Assembly: GCF_018918265.1 (NCBI RefSeq)
Contig: NZ_JAHLQC010000007.1
Location: 124,001-188,000 of the forward strand
Source: Falcatimonas sp. MSJ-15
Lineage (GTDB): Bacteria > Bacillota > Clostridia > Lachnospirales > Lachnospiraceae
Direction: 5' to 3'
DNA length: 64,000 nucleotides
Positions 7,448 to 16,034 of the stretch are shown here, one piece after another. The position numbers and the translations under genes were made by a program. Positions within the stretch are counted from its first letter, which is position 1, and each line of letters begins with the position of its first letter. Below the pieces are notes generated by a model. That model was not told the origin of the DNA. It made no database searches and worked only from the letters and a program-made list of their open reading frames with translations.

Positions 7448-7492
7448 AAATTAATGAGGTTATTTGATTCTTTCAAGGGTTGTAGTATCGAG

Positions 7493-7530
7493 ATACCACC
7501 AGTCAGAGATGGCTTGGTGGTATTTTTTAT
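7493..7530 (+). terminator. Terminator after the tiny acidic gene
   Basis: ATACCACCA (7493-7501) pairs with TGGTGGTAT (7515-7523) and is followed by TTTTTA. Confidence 0.8.
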
Positions 7531-7669
7531 AAGGAACATAAGAAAAGGAGATTTTACATTTCCACTTGATTTTTTACACTATTATAGAAAATATGATATA
7601 GGTATTCCATTAGATTATGAAGAATACATTTGTTCAAAGATGCAATGGAATTATACATTAAGGAGATAG
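7531..7669 (+). pseudogene. Start-less gene remnant
   Basis: Downstream of the terminator a frame without its own ATG reads GDFTFPLDFLHYYRKYDIGI and ends YICSKMQWNYTLRR at 7669. AAAAGGAG sits just before it but no start codon follows, so the N-terminus appears lost. No family is recognised. The following gene starts at once (AGGAG within its end). Confidence 0.35.
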
Positions 7670-7672
7670 ATG

Positions 7673-7842
7673 ATGATTGAAATTATAAAATGTAATTATT
7701 GTGAACACAAAAAAATAAAGGATTCAAAATGACATGCGATGCTTTTCCGGATGGAATTCCATTTTCATTTGATTATGATAATGTTGAAAAATTGGAAGAA
7801 TGTAATAATGGGATAAAATATAAAGAAAAAAGTCAGCAATAA
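7673..7842 (+). pseudogene. Small Cys-rich (CxxC...C-DAFPDGIP) phage-type protein, frameshifted
   Basis: The first part (ATG 7673, stop TGA 7730-7732) reads CNYCEHKKI. The second begins at the overlapping ATG 7729 (ATGA) and reads MTCDAFPDGIPFSFD and ends CNNGIKYKEKSQQ. Joined, they give the usual C-x2-C-x-H...C-D-A-F-P-D-G-I-P...G-I-x-Y layout of small cysteine-bearing proteins found near phage minor-head genes. The A-rich run before the junction suggests a one-base indel. Alternatively, ATGA coupling might still make the two halves separately. Confidence 0.55.
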
Positions 7843-7920
7843 GCATTCTTAGTGCGACATTCCCCATTTTACTTATGTGCGACAAACTATATCTAAAACT
7901 ATATCTAAGGAGAAAGAATA

Positions 7921-8334
7921 ATGAGAAAACTAACTTATCTAGCAATATTAGAGCCAAGCAAAAGTGGATATGGAATCTATTTTCCAGATGTTCAAGGTTG
8001 TATTAGCTGTTGCTCTAATATAAATGAAGCACAAAAATATGCACAGGAGGCTTTAGGGTTACATATTTACGGAATGGAGAAGGATAACGAAGAAATTCCT
8101 AGAGCATCAGATAGCGTGGAAGTCCCAGATAATTGTCTTGCGATGCCAGTAACAATCTATCCAGATGTTGTTAAAAACAAACTTGACAATTAAAGGGTAA
8201 AAACTAATTGCACAATACCTTATTGGCTAAAAGTACTTGGAGAAACTGACAATGTTAATTTCTCACAATTATTGCAAGAGGCTCTTATTAAAAAAAGGAC
8301 ATGTAAAAATAAGGGGCTGCAAAAACAGCCCTAG
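7921..8334 (+). pseudogene. HicB-like antitoxin split by an in-frame stop
   Basis: From ATG 7921 (behind AAGGAGAAAG) residues 1-90 form the HicB partial RNase-H-like fold, with GYGIYFPDVQGCISC and the helix NEAQKYAQEALGLHI. A TAA at 8191-8193 stops it, but the same frame continues to 8334 as VKTNCTIPYWLKVL and NFSQLLQEALIKK, exactly the C-terminal ribbon-helix-helix of HicB. The intact gene would encode about 137 residues. Without readthrough the product lacks its DNA-binding domain. There is no hicA upstream. Confidence 0.75.
8305..8331 (-). terminator. Terminator for the minus-strand hicB
   Basis: On the minus strand GGGCTG-TTTTTG-CAGCCC is followed by CTTATTTTT. It lies 10 bases past the hicB stop and falls inside the 3' end of the converging broken hicB. 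Confidence 0.75.
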
Positions 8335-8340
8335 AAGAAA

Positions 8341-8727
8341 TTACGAAAGAATAGTTAATAATGCCTCTTGAAGAACTTTAGAACAGTTAATACCACGTTT
8401 ATCAGCAAGGTTGACCATCCATGCAGGAAGAGATACATTCTTTCTAACTGCTTTGGTATCAGTAGCACTACGATATTTAATCGTATCAGCCTGAACAATA
8501 GTCAAGATGTCAGAAGATTCATGAGGTATATCAGATTGTGAAGTTGGTTCTTTTGGTTTGATGTTCTCGTCTTCAAGAGTAACAAGGCAAAGATTAAGCG
8601 CATCAGTTATAAGAGTAATGGCTTCTGCAAGAGTAGTACCGGTTGTAATACATCCGTTTATATCTGGAACTTTTGCATAATATGTACCATTAGATTCTGT
8701 AATAACTGCGGTATAGGTATATAGCAT
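8341..8727 (-). CDS. hicB: HicB-family antitoxin (orphan)
   Basis: The start is the ATG at 8727 (MLYTYTAVITES), which has AGGAGG 8 bases upstream. This gives 128 residues. Residues 1 to about 70 are the HicB fold (YYAKVPDINGCITTGTTLAE, then the helix to LNLCLVTLEDE), and residues about 95-128 are a ribbon-helix-helix (RKNVSLPAWMVNLADKRGIN, SKVLQEALLTI). HicB normally neutralises the RNase HicA and represses the hicAB promoter, but no hicA-like ORF lies on either side. It is an orphan antitoxin or a stand-alone regulator. Confidence 0.82.
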   Translation of the reverse strand: MLYTYTAVITESNGTYYAKVPDINGCITTGTTLAEAITLITDALNLCLVTLEDENIKPKEPTSQSDIPHESSDILTIVQADTIKYRSATDTKAVRKNVSLPAWMVNLADKRGINCSKVLQEALLTILS

Positions 8728-9104
8728 ATAAAAAACCTCCTGTTTTTGCAATAAGTAGAGAGAGTCCCCCTACATCTTTTTATTTTGATTATATTTTTTG
8801 TAGGCTTATATTTCTTATTTTTTAATTATACATAAGAATACACAATTTTACTAGTACAAGTGATTATAGAATGAGCAAAAGAGCATCTAAGTAATATAAC
8901 AGTTACAAGCATCTAAAAAATCAGTATGGAAAACACTAATAAATTTAATTAGGGTAGGTAGAAGAATTACTTATATTAGAAAATGTAAGACCAAAGTAAA
9001 TATTTGAAATAAAGTATTGATTTTTGTAACCACATTATAATAAACTTATAGTTAAGGAAAAACTTAACGAATAAAACAGGCTAGTAGCCAGAAAGGAGTA
9101 ACTA
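8728..9104. other. Intergenic region, nothing firm
   Basis: About 375 AT-rich bases separate the divergent hicB and the tiny gene at 9105. I see no ORF with a ribosome binding site and no clear hairpin or promoter beyond scattered TATAAT-like strings. Confidence 0.5.
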
Positions 9105-9245
9105 ATGGAAGACGATATGAATATTGGAGAATTATTAAAAGAGACAGCAGAAGAAAATCAGACAAGAAAAATTCTTGCAATACTTAATGAATGTAAAGAT
9201 ATTGAAGAAGCCAGAGTAAAAGTAAAAGACTTACTTAATAAATAG
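9105..9245 (+). CDS. Tiny hypothetical protein
   Basis: ATG 9105 has AAAGGAG 8 bases upstream. The 46-residue product is acidic then basic and wholly helical (NIGELLKETAEENQTRKILA, then ARVKVKDLLNK). It is alone, with no toxin next to it. It fits the run of tiny helical genes in 7280-10460 but shares no clear sequence with them. The function is unknown. Confidence 0.5.
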   Translation: MEDDMNIGELLKETAEENQTRKILAILNECKDIEEARVKVKDLLNK

Positions 9246-9486
9246 GCAAGGCTAATCAATTAAACTCGGAAGGCACTTGCCATCACTTGATACTAAGAAA
9301 ATAATATCATTTATTTGATTCTAAGGCATGAGATGATTAAGGTGGAAAAGGAAAAATGAAACCAAAGAATGATAGCAAAAATTAAGATGAGTATTCGACT
9401 TATGTGAGGAGTGTTTTTATCATAAGGATAGCAATAATCAAGTGAAAGATATTAGTTCATCGATAGATGAAATGAGGTGAAGGGTT

Positions 9487-9636
9487 ATGATGTTACAACC
9501 GACAGAAGAAGAGTTAAAATTACAAAAGAAAGTGGATGAAGCGAAGACAGAGGAAGAAAGAAAAAAAGCAGAAGAGAAACTGAAAGAATATCTTATAAAG
9601 TTCTTTGAAAAAAATAAAGACTTCCCATTTGTATAG
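9487..9636 (+). CDS. Tiny charged protein, family B copy 1
   Basis: The 49-residue product starts [20 protein letters not shown] behind GAGGTGAAGGG and ends KNKDFPFV. It is an almost uninterrupted charged helix. The gene at 10004 has the same plan (MMLQ start, E-E-E, K/E helix, C-terminal ...CPFAH), so the two are likely paralogues. The function is unknown, and duplication within an array of toxin remnants suggests immunity-type or regulatory genes. Confidence 0.5.
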   Translation: MMLQPTEEELKLQKKVDEAKTEEERKKAEEKLKEYLIKFFEKNKDFPFV

Positions 9637-9730
9637 AGATACTGCAACCTATAACAAGATACCATTAGTAAAAACAAACTTTTTAAAAAGAATATTGTAT
9701 ATTAAAACTATTAAAGGAGAGTGAATAATA

Positions 9731-9898
9731 ATGACATTACTAATTTTACCAGAGGTAGCTGAGCTATTAGATAAAGTTGAACCATATTTAAATGAAAAAC
9801 ATGAATTGCCTGAAGATGCACCAGAAGAGATAAAAGCAGCATTAGAAGAAGCAAGAAGATTATCTAGGGAACAGGAAGAAGCTTTTTTAGCATTATAA
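9731..9898 (+). CDS. Tiny acidic protein, copy 2 (paralogue of 7280)
   Basis: The 55-residue product begins MTLLILPEVAELLDKVEPYL and is the same as the 7280 product over most of its length, including ELPEDAPEEIKAALEEARRL. The upstream bases GGAGAGTGAATAATA are also shared with copy 1 (AGGGAGAGTGAATAATA), so the duplicated block includes the ribosome binding site and the end of the preceding gene. No toxin-like domain remains in front of it. Confidence 0.6.
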   Translation: MTLLILPEVAELLDKVEPYLNEKHELPEDAPEEIKAALEEARRLSREQEEAFLAL

Positions 9899-10003
9899 AA
9901 ATTAATAAGGTGATTAAGCTTAAAAAAAGAAAACGGGTAGACTGACATAAAGTTCAAAGGCTATTACAAAAGGAGCAAAGATGCCAGGGGGAGATGATAG
10001 ATA

Positions 10004-10159
10004 ATGATGCTACAGATGAGTGAAGAAGAAGGTATTATTTTTGAGAAATTAAAAAAAGAGAAAGATGAAAAGCAAAAAGAAGAACTGTATGACGAACTTC
10101 ATAGATTAAGAAAAATAAGAGAAGAAAAAGAATTAAAAGATTGCCCATTTGCCCATTAG
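10004..10159 (+). CDS. Tiny charged protein, family B copy 2
   Basis: The 51-residue product MMLQMSEEEGIIFEKLKKEK...CPFAH shares its plan with the gene at 9487. Both genes are followed by the string ATACCATTAGTA (9660 and 10164), which supports duplication of a block. A seven-codon ORF (ATG 9981) with its own SD ends 4 bases before it and may couple translation. The function is unknown. Confidence 0.5.
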   Translation: MMLQMSEEEGIIFEKLKKEKDEKQKEELYDELHRLRKIREEKELKDCPFAH

Positions 10160-10216
10160 AAAATACCATTAGTAATGTGCTTGTGGTATCTGAAAAACGA
10201 TTGGGAGGACAAATTT

Positions 10217-10459
10217 ATGAGTTTAAAAGAGGATTTTTTAAAAATTAAGACATATGAAGAGTATGATGTGCAAAGAGAAAAATTTAGGAAATTAGATTTT
10301 AAGGAAAAAGAAATAAAAGAACATTTTTGCTCATTATTTCCAAAACTAGATAATAGTGCCTGGGAAAATGGAATAATAGAAGAAGTATATTCATATCTTC
10401 CAGACGGACGAAGAGTTTTAGGTGGAAAAGGAAATACAAAGCCGCCGAAAAAGAAATAG
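10217..10459 (+). CDS. Small hypothetical protein
   Basis: The start is ATG 10217, behind GGGAGGAC. The 80-residue product MSLKEDFLKIKTYEEYDVQR has a helical first half and ends with a basic tail (GGKGNTKPPKKK). The middle LPDGRRVLGG could be a beta hairpin. No family is recognised. It is the last gene of the small-gene array and converges with the DNA glycosylase gene. Confidence 0.5.
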   Translation: MSLKEDFLKIKTYEEYDVQREKFRKLDFKEKEIKEHFCSLFPKLDNSAWENGIIEEVYSYLPDGRRVLGGKGNTKPPKKK

Positions 10460-10494
10460 ACAAAGAAGGAACACAACAGTTAAAGTAAACATTT

Positions 10495-11016
10495 CTACTC
10501 AAGCAAAGGAATAATGGAACTTCCCCATATACTAATGAGTTTTTCAAGAGAATAAGCAGCATTAGCAGGGCTTGTAGAAGGAAGAACCTCGGCAGGCATA
10601 TTAAGAGTAACGGATTGATATTTTTTATAATACTTACCTGAAGTAGCACCATTACAGAATATTTTGCTAATATTTGAATTTTCGATAATAGGAGTAAGGT
10701 TAGTTGGAGTGACATTTTTAATACTGCTGTCACTTGAACCGATGATGTCACAACTATATATAGCATCCCATAGAGCAATATGATGTTTATGAAGCATATT
10801 GCTTTTTTCTTCGATATTATTAGGTAGCTTTTCATCAAGAATACTTGCTAATACTTTCCAGAATCGGTTCTGTGGATGACCATAGAAGAACATCTGCTCT
10901 CTTGATTTTACAGATGGAAGACTTCCAAGAATAAGTATCTTGGACTCATTGTCATACAATGGTGGAAATGGATGGATTACATGTGTGGATGTTTTACTGT
11001 TGGTATTATTAATCAT
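10495..11016 (-). CDS. DNA-deoxyinosine (hypoxanthine/uracil) glycosylase
   Basis: The 173-residue protein belongs to the uracil-DNA glycosylase superfamily. It has the motif ILGSLPSVKSREQMFFYGHP with N-R-F-W-K, the substrate-pocket sequence LWDAIYSCDI, and the late motif LPSTSPANAAYS. The GSLPS/FFYGHPQNRFW and LPSTSPAN pattern is that of the prokaryotic DNA-deoxyinosine glycosylases (MUG/hypoxanthine branch). It would excise deaminated bases to start base excision repair. ATG 11016 has AAGGAGAG upstream. It is a single gene with its own upstream region. Confidence 0.85.
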   Translation of the reverse strand: MINNTNSKTSTHVIHPFPPLYDNESKILILGSLPSVKSREQMFFYGHPQNRFWKVLASILDEKLPNNIEEKSNMLHKHHIALWDAIYSCDIIGSSDSSIKNVTPTNLTPIIENSNISKIFCNGATSGKYYKKYQSVTLNMPAEVLPSTSPANAAYSLEKLISIWGSSIIPLLE

Positions 11017-11032
11017 TATTTAAACTCTCCTT

Positions 11033-11072
11033 AATTATTCTTAGTAAATTACAATTATTCTTAGTAAATTAT
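11033..11072. repeat. 20-bp tandem repeat upstream of the DNA glycosylase
   Basis: AATTATTCTTAGTAAATTAC is repeated twice in tandem (second copy ends in T). A shorter echo, ATTAGTAAATTG, lies near 11108. It sits in the minus-strand promoter region and could duplicate a regulator or polymerase site. Confidence 0.6.
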
Positions 11073-11202
11073 ATTATAACAAAAAATAGAAGTAATGTAA
11101 AAATTCTATTAGTAAATTGCCTTTTATAAAAAATAATTATTTGTTACAATATATTAGAAAATGGGAAAAACTATTAAAGAAAGGTAACAAACGGTGTAGG
11201 CG

Positions 11203-11625
11203 ATGAATAACAGATTAATAATGTATAATATCAATAATATAGCAAAAGAAAAACAATTAAAAGAACTGTGCAATAGATTAAATATACAGACAAAACGATT
11301 AAATGGCAAGGATACAGATAAGGCACTTGCAATTCTTGCTGGAGTTAATGCGAAAGCAGGCAATGGTATGCATGCTAATATTAAAAACGGTAATATAAAA
11401 ACATGTAGTAATCTAAGTGCAAAGTCAGGTAATATGCCTATGATACTGCCAGAGATAATAATATTCTCAGGCATTACTGATGAGGAACTTGATACATTTT
11501 TAAAAGAATACAAATCAATGAATATTGAACCCGTTAGACTTAAAGCAATATTGACAATATATAATATTAACTGGACACTTGGTGAGCTTATTACTGAGTT
11601 GATAAAAGAGAGCAATAGTTTCTAA
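11203..11625 (+). CDS. DUF3783-family protein
   Basis: The 140-residue protein has an N-terminal region (MNNRLIMYNINNIAKEKQLK) resembling the start of DUF3783 proteins, a low-complexity middle (Asn/Gly/Lys), and the conserved C-terminal block EIIIFSGITDEELDTFLKEY followed by LKAILTIYNINWTLGELITE. DUF3783 has no known biochemical role. The gene stands alone, and the start is ATG 11203 with only a weak ribosome site (GTAGGCG). Confidence 0.7.
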   Translation: MNNRLIMYNINNIAKEKQLKELCNRLNIQTKRLNGKDTDKALAILAGVNAKAGNGMHANIKNGNIKTCSNLSAKSGNMPMILPEIIIFSGITDEELDTFLKEYKSMNIEPVRLKAILTIYNINWTLGELITELIKESNSF

Positions 11626-12185
11626 TATTTTTATAAAATCTAGCAAATAAGATAGAAATGTAATGCTTAGTAATAGTTTTTGATATTCGATGTAAAGTTT
11701 TAGAATAGTTAAAGAATATTCATAGAAAGTTTCGAAAATAGCATATAGCTTTTTGAAAGTTGTAATATCATGTGACGATACATTTTTCGAAAATAACTAG
11801 TCAGACTAATATAAAAACATGGAAACTTTTTTATATAATTCAGTACATAAATTAAACAAAAATGTCATGAAAATGGTTGCATAATATTATATATTATGAC
11901 ATAATGGCACTTGGGTATAAAACTTATCATAGTAATATGCGGAATATTTAAACAGCGTAATGTATAAAATGTGTGGTCAGGAGAAGCATATTTGATATAT
12001 GAGATGTCAAGAATATGAAGCAGATTATATAATACGTAATATTAGGGGAAAAGCTATGTTAATGCGAAGATAGAGTAATGTTGATAATTATTAAACTATC
12101 TTAATATATGCAATAACGTATGTAAGAGTTTGTTACGGGGAAGTAAGTAATGGTGTTATATGGATATGATAAGGAGGAAATGGTA
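11626..12185 (+). other. Long upstream region of the xylanase gene
   Basis: About 560 AT-rich bases without a convincing gene. A palindrome CATAATA-TTATA-TATTATG lies at 11880-11898 and could be an operator. The gene's ribosome site AAGGAGG is at 12171-12177. I see no recognisable riboswitch. The length suggests an extended regulatory leader for a sugar-controlled gene. Confidence 0.45.
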
Positions 12186-15100
12186 ATGGGTTCAAAAAAA
12201 CACATTAAAAGGTACGCTGCAGTAGGCGCACTTTCACTTTTGGCGTTGTCGGGTATAGCTGTCTATAATAGTCAGCATAATGTATCGGCGGCAACAGCAT
12301 CTTATAAGAATGTTCAGGAGAGCAATCCGATAGCAACACAGAGGTATACAGCAGATCCAGGAGTTATGGTATATAATGATGAGGTATATATCTATACTAC
12401 TAATGATGTGTTAGAGTATAAGAATGGAGCTGTATCAGAGAATACTTTTAGTAAAGTAACAACACTTAATTGCTATTCATCTAAGGATATGGTTAACTGG
12501 ACTGATCATGGAACAATTCAGGTAGCGGGAAGTAATGGCGCAGCAAAATGGGCAGGATGCTCATGGGCACCGGCAGCAGCACATAAGACAATTAATGGAA
12601 AAGAAAAGTTTTTCTTATATTTTGCTAATAATGCTAATGGAATAGGTGTACTTGTAGCAGATTCACCAACAGGACCTTGGACAGATCCTATTGGAGGACC
12701 ACTTGTATCACGTTCAACAGCTAATTGTTCAGGTGTAACCTGGTTATTTGATCCAGCTGTATTTGTAGATGATGATGGTAATGGATATCTGTACTTTGGA
12801 GGAGGAATACCTGGAACTAATTATTCTAATCCTAAGACAGCAAGAGTTGTAAAACTTGGAAGTGATATGACAAGCCTTGCAGGAAGTCCTGTTACAATTG
12901 ATGCACCATATCTTTTTGAAGATTCAGGTATTAATAAGATAGATGGAAAATATTATTATTCATATTGTTCTAACTGGAATGTATCAGGTGGGATGAATAA
13001 TGCAGCAATAGAATATATGGTATCAGATTCACCTATGGGACCATTTACATATGCTGGAGAGATTATGAAAAATCCTGGTAATTATTTTGGCGTATATGGC
13101 AATAATCATCATTCAATATTCAATTTTAAGGGTAAATATTATATGGCATATCATGCAAGAGCTGTTGAGACGAAAGCTATAGGTAAGAGCCTTGGATATA
13201 GAAGTACACAGATTGATGAACTTAAAGTTAATAATGGCAAGATAAGTCAGTTAACTCCTACAATGAAAGGTGTAAATCAGGTGTCATATGTTAATCCATA
13301 TGAGACACAGCAGGCTGAGACAATGTTTATTCAAGCAGGTCTTAATGTAGAAGGAAGCGGAGATACTTATCTGTCAGATGTAAGTAATGGTGATTATACA
13401 GGAGTAAAAGGAGTTAATTTTACAGATGGTATGTCATCAATGTCAATAAAAGTTAAATCAACAGGAAGTGGCAGTATTGAAGTTAGAAGTGGCAGTGCTA
13501 CAGGAACACTTCTTGGAACTATAAAAGTAAGTAATACTAATGGTTCATTTAAAGATTTTTCAGCAAATATGAAGAATATTACAGGCGTTAATGATATTTA
13601 TTTTGTTATGAAAGGAAACTTTAATGTTGATAGTTGGAAAGCTGTATCTACTAAGGGCAGCTCATCTGCTGGTTCATCAACAGGTTCTAATTCACAGACA
13701 GCAAAAGAGAAGAATCTTTTAACAACATATGGTGAGACATTTACAAGACAGGGTACTTGTATTAACTTATATCAGTTAAAAGATGCTAATACACTTGCGC
13801 AGGTTAAGAAACAGTATAATAGTATAACACTTGAGAATGAGATGAAACCGGATGCATTATTAGGAAGGAATCCATCACTTATAAGCGTTGATGAAGCTAA
13901 GAAGTTAGGATATTATATTCCTGATGGAATGAATGAAGAATATGTACCTAAGATTGATTTTTCAAAAATTGATGAGACACTTAAGATATGTTCTGAGAAT
14001 GGAATTGGAGTAAGAGCACATACACTTGTATGGCATAGTCAGACACCTGACTGGTTATTCAGAATTGGTTATAGTACTAAATATAATTATGTAACATCAC
14101 AGCAGATGGATAAGAGACTTGAATATTATGTAAAGACAGTTATGAACCATGTGTGTCTAAGTGAATATGGAAGTTGTGTATATGCGTGGGATGTTACTAA
14201 TGAGTATCTTCATGCGACTAATTCAAGTTGGGAAAAAGTATATGGTAAAGGTGGTACAAGTCCTGAATTTGTAAAAAAAGCATTTACTTATGCACATCAG
14301 TGTCTTGAATATTTCAAATTAACAGATTCAGTAAGTCTGTTCTATAATGATTATAATACATATATGGAAGTTAATGATGTAATTGCACTTGTAAACTTTA
14401 TTAATTCATCAGGTAAAGTATGTGATGGTGTAGGTATGCAATCACACCTTGGAACTAACTATCCAAGTGTTGATTATTATACAGCAGCATTAAAATCATT
14501 CATTAATGCCGGATTTGAAGTACAGATTACAGAGCTTGATGTTACTAATAAGTCAGATGCAGATCAGGCTGATTATATGTATAAGCTTATGAAAAATGTA
14601 TGTGAACTTAAGAAAAATGGTGCTAATATTACAGGTGTTACATACTGGGGATTATCAGATAAAGTAACTTGGATTAAGAATGCGACACCACTTATATTCT
14701 CAGATCTTGGAACACCTAAGGAAGCATATAATAAAGTATTACAGGCATATACAGATGTATTTGGATGGAATGATAATTCAGGTTCTGGAAGTTCAACAGA
14801 TCAGGGAAACACAGGTAATCAGGGTAATACAGGTAACCAGGGTAATACAGGTAACCAGGGTAATACAGGTAGCAACACAGGTTCTAGTGTGACACAGGCT
14901 ACACTTTCAGATGGATGGTATTATATTAAGAATACTAATGCACAGAAGTATCTACAAGTAAAAGACAACAAAGGAAGTAACGGAGCCAATGTTGAGATAG
15001 GAACAGGCACAGGAGTTGCAGGACAGAAGTGGTATCTGACTAATAAAGGCAACGGATATTTTACACTTAAAAATGCAACAGGATATATGCTTGATATAGT

Positions 15101-15764
15101 ATATGGTAAAGATGAAGATGGAACTAATATACAGTTATATCAGGATAATAGTGCAGATGCACAGCAGTTTAAGGCAGTTGCAACTAAGAAGAATGGTGTA
15201 TATGGTATTGTAACAAAAGTATCAAAAGATAAGAAGTCGCTTGATGTATATAACTTTGGAACAAGTGATGGTTCTAATGTATGTCAGTGGACATATTATG
15301 AGAATTCTTGTCAGACTTGGGTATTTGAACCAACAGATTATAATACAGGTAATAGCAATAATAGTAACACTAACAACAATACAAATGGTAATACTAATAC
15401 ATCAGACAAGAATAATACAACAACTGATAAAAATAATAATCAGACAACAGAAGCAGATAAAGACAACACAGGTAATGAAATAGTAGTTAGTATGAATGGT
15501 TCCTCACTTGATCTTACTAAAGTTACAGGAAAGCAGATTACAGGCTTGAAAGTTACATTTAGTGCTAAAGGTTCAGGAAATGGTTCAGCACATTGTAGAA
15601 CTGCTAATGGCGATTGGCTTGGAACAGGTGATTATTCATTTGAAAACAGCGATACAGTAACAATAGATTTATCAAAGATGTCGAATATAGGCGTGATTGA
15701 TTTATATTCATGGTGGAATTCATCAGGAGCATCTATCAAAGAAGTAAAAGTTATTGTCAAATAA
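12186..15764 (+). CDS. Secreted multidomain xylan-degrading enzyme: GH43 + CBM + GH10 xylanase + ricin-type lectin + C-terminal module
   Basis: ATG 12186 lies 8 bases from AAGGAGG and gives 1192 residues. Residues 1-32 are a signal peptide (KKHIKRYAAVGALSLLAL, cleavage near SAATA). Residues about 35-310 are a GH43 five-blade fold with the acidic residues in RYTADPG, LFDPAVF and LFEDSG, pointing to arabinofuranosidase or xylosidase action. Residues about 365-485 are a CBM6-like module. Residues about 510-865 are a GH10 endo-xylanase with acid/base Glu673 (WDVTNEYL) and nucleophile Glu783 (QITELDV). A QGNTGN repeat linker leads to a ricin-type (CBM13) lectin (about 905-1050), a Thr/Asn linker, and a C-terminal beta module (about 1100-1192). 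No sortase or dockerin signal is seen, so it is likely released. Joining side-chain and backbone activities suits arabinoxylan. Confidence 0.92.
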   Translation: MGSKKHIKRYAAVGALSLLALSGIAVYNSQHNVSAATASYKNVQESNPIATQRYTADPGVMVYNDEVYIYTTNDVLEYKNGAVSENTFSKVTTLNCYSSKDMVNWTDHGTIQVAGSNGAAKWAGCSWAPAAAHKTINGKEKFFLYFANNANGIGVLVADSPTGPWTDPIGGPLVSRSTANCSGVTWLFDPAVFVDDDGNGYLYFGGGIPGTNYSNPKTARVVKLGSDMTSLAGSPVTIDAPYLFEDSGINKIDGKYYYSYCSNWNVSGGMNNAAIEYMVSDSPMGPFTYAGEIMKNPGNYFGVYGNNHHSIFNFKGKYYMAYHARAVETKAIGKSLGYRSTQIDELKVNNGKISQLTPTMKGVNQVSYVNPYETQQAETMFIQAGLNVEGSGDTYLSDVSNGDYTGVKGVNFTDGMSSMSIKVKSTGSGSIEVRSGSATGTLLGTIKVSNTNGSFKDFSANMKNITGVNDIYFVMKGNFNVDSWKAVSTKGSSSAGSSTGSNSQTAKEKNLLTTYGETFTRQGTCINLYQLKDANTLAQVKKQYNSITLENEMKPDALLGRNPSLISVDEAKKLGYYIPDGMNEEYVPKIDFSKIDETLKICSENGIGVRAHTLVWHSQTPDWLFRIGYSTKYNYVTSQQMDKRLEYYVKTVMNHVCLSEYGSCVYAWDVTNEYLHATNSSWEKVYGKGGTSPEFVKKAFTYAHQCLEYFKLTDSVSLFYNDYNTYMEVNDVIALVNFINSSGKVCDGVGMQSHLGTNYPSVDYYTAALKSFINAGFEVQITELDVTNKSDADQADYMYKLMKNVCELKKNGANITGVTYWGLSDKVTWIKNATPLIFSDLGTPKEAYNKVLQAYTDVFGWNDNSGSGSSTDQGNTGNQGNTGNQGNTGNQGNTGSNTGSSVTQATLSDGWYYIKNTNAQKYLQVKDNKGSNGANVEIGTGTGVAGQKWYLTNKGNGYFTLKNATGYMLDIVYGKDEDGTNIQLYQDNSADAQQFKAVATKKNGVYGIVTKVSKDKKSLDVYNFGTSDGSNVCQWTYYENSCQTWVFEPTDYNTGNSNNSNTNNNTNGNTNTSDKNNTTTDKNNNQTTEADKDNTGNEIVVSMNGSSLDLTKVTGKQITGLKVTFSAKGSGNGSAHCRTANGDWLGTGDYSFENSDTVTIDLSKMSNIGVIDLYSWWNSSGASIKEVKVIVK
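14795..14872 (+). repeat. 18-bp tandem repeat coding the QGNTGN linker
   Basis: Four near-identical copies of GGTAACCAGGGTAATACA encode a Gly/Asn/Thr/Gln linker between GH10 and the lectin domain. Copy number could vary by slippage and change linker length. Confidence 0.8.
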
Positions 15765-15833
15765 AAATTAAAAAAATTATTGACACTAGTTAACAATTTA
15801 ATAATTAAACTAAATATATATATTGACCAGACA

Positions 15834-15880
15834 ACCGGAGGCTATGTTATCACCTTAACAAGCCTCCGGTCTTTTATTTG
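15834..15880 (+). terminator. Terminator of the xylanase gene
   Basis: ACCGGAGGCT (15834-15843) pairs perfectly with AGCCTCCGGT (15861-15870) and is followed by CTTTTATTT. Confidence 0.9.
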
Positions 15881-15916
15881 CTAAACCACATATTTAGAAA
15901 ATGATAAAATATTATA

Positions 15917-15975
15917 TTGACATATATGATATAGAGTTCTATAATCAACTTAGTTATAAGACGTGTGCGCACACG
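15917..15975 (+). promoter_or_regulatory. Consensus promoter and palindromic operator of the lacI-type gene
   Basis: TTGACA (15917-15922) and TATAAT (15940-15945) are consensus with a 17-base spacer. The 14-bp perfect palindrome CGTGTGCGCACACG (15962-15975) starts about 10 bases after the expected transcription start. An operator there would block elongation, so the regulator probably represses itself and the exporter genes behind it. Confidence 0.75.
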
Positions 15976-16034
15976 AAAAATATTTTTTATAAAAGAAAGG
16001 TATTATTTGCTATAAAAAAGCAGAAAGGGATAGG

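Noticed and set aside
7454..7669. A 71-residue ORF starting at 7454
   Set aside because: Its first third runs through a strong intrinsic terminator (7493-7530), so only the part after that can be a gene relic.
10299..10838. A 179-residue minus-strand ORF
   Set aside because: It overlaps the glycosylase gene in another frame and lacks a ribosome site.
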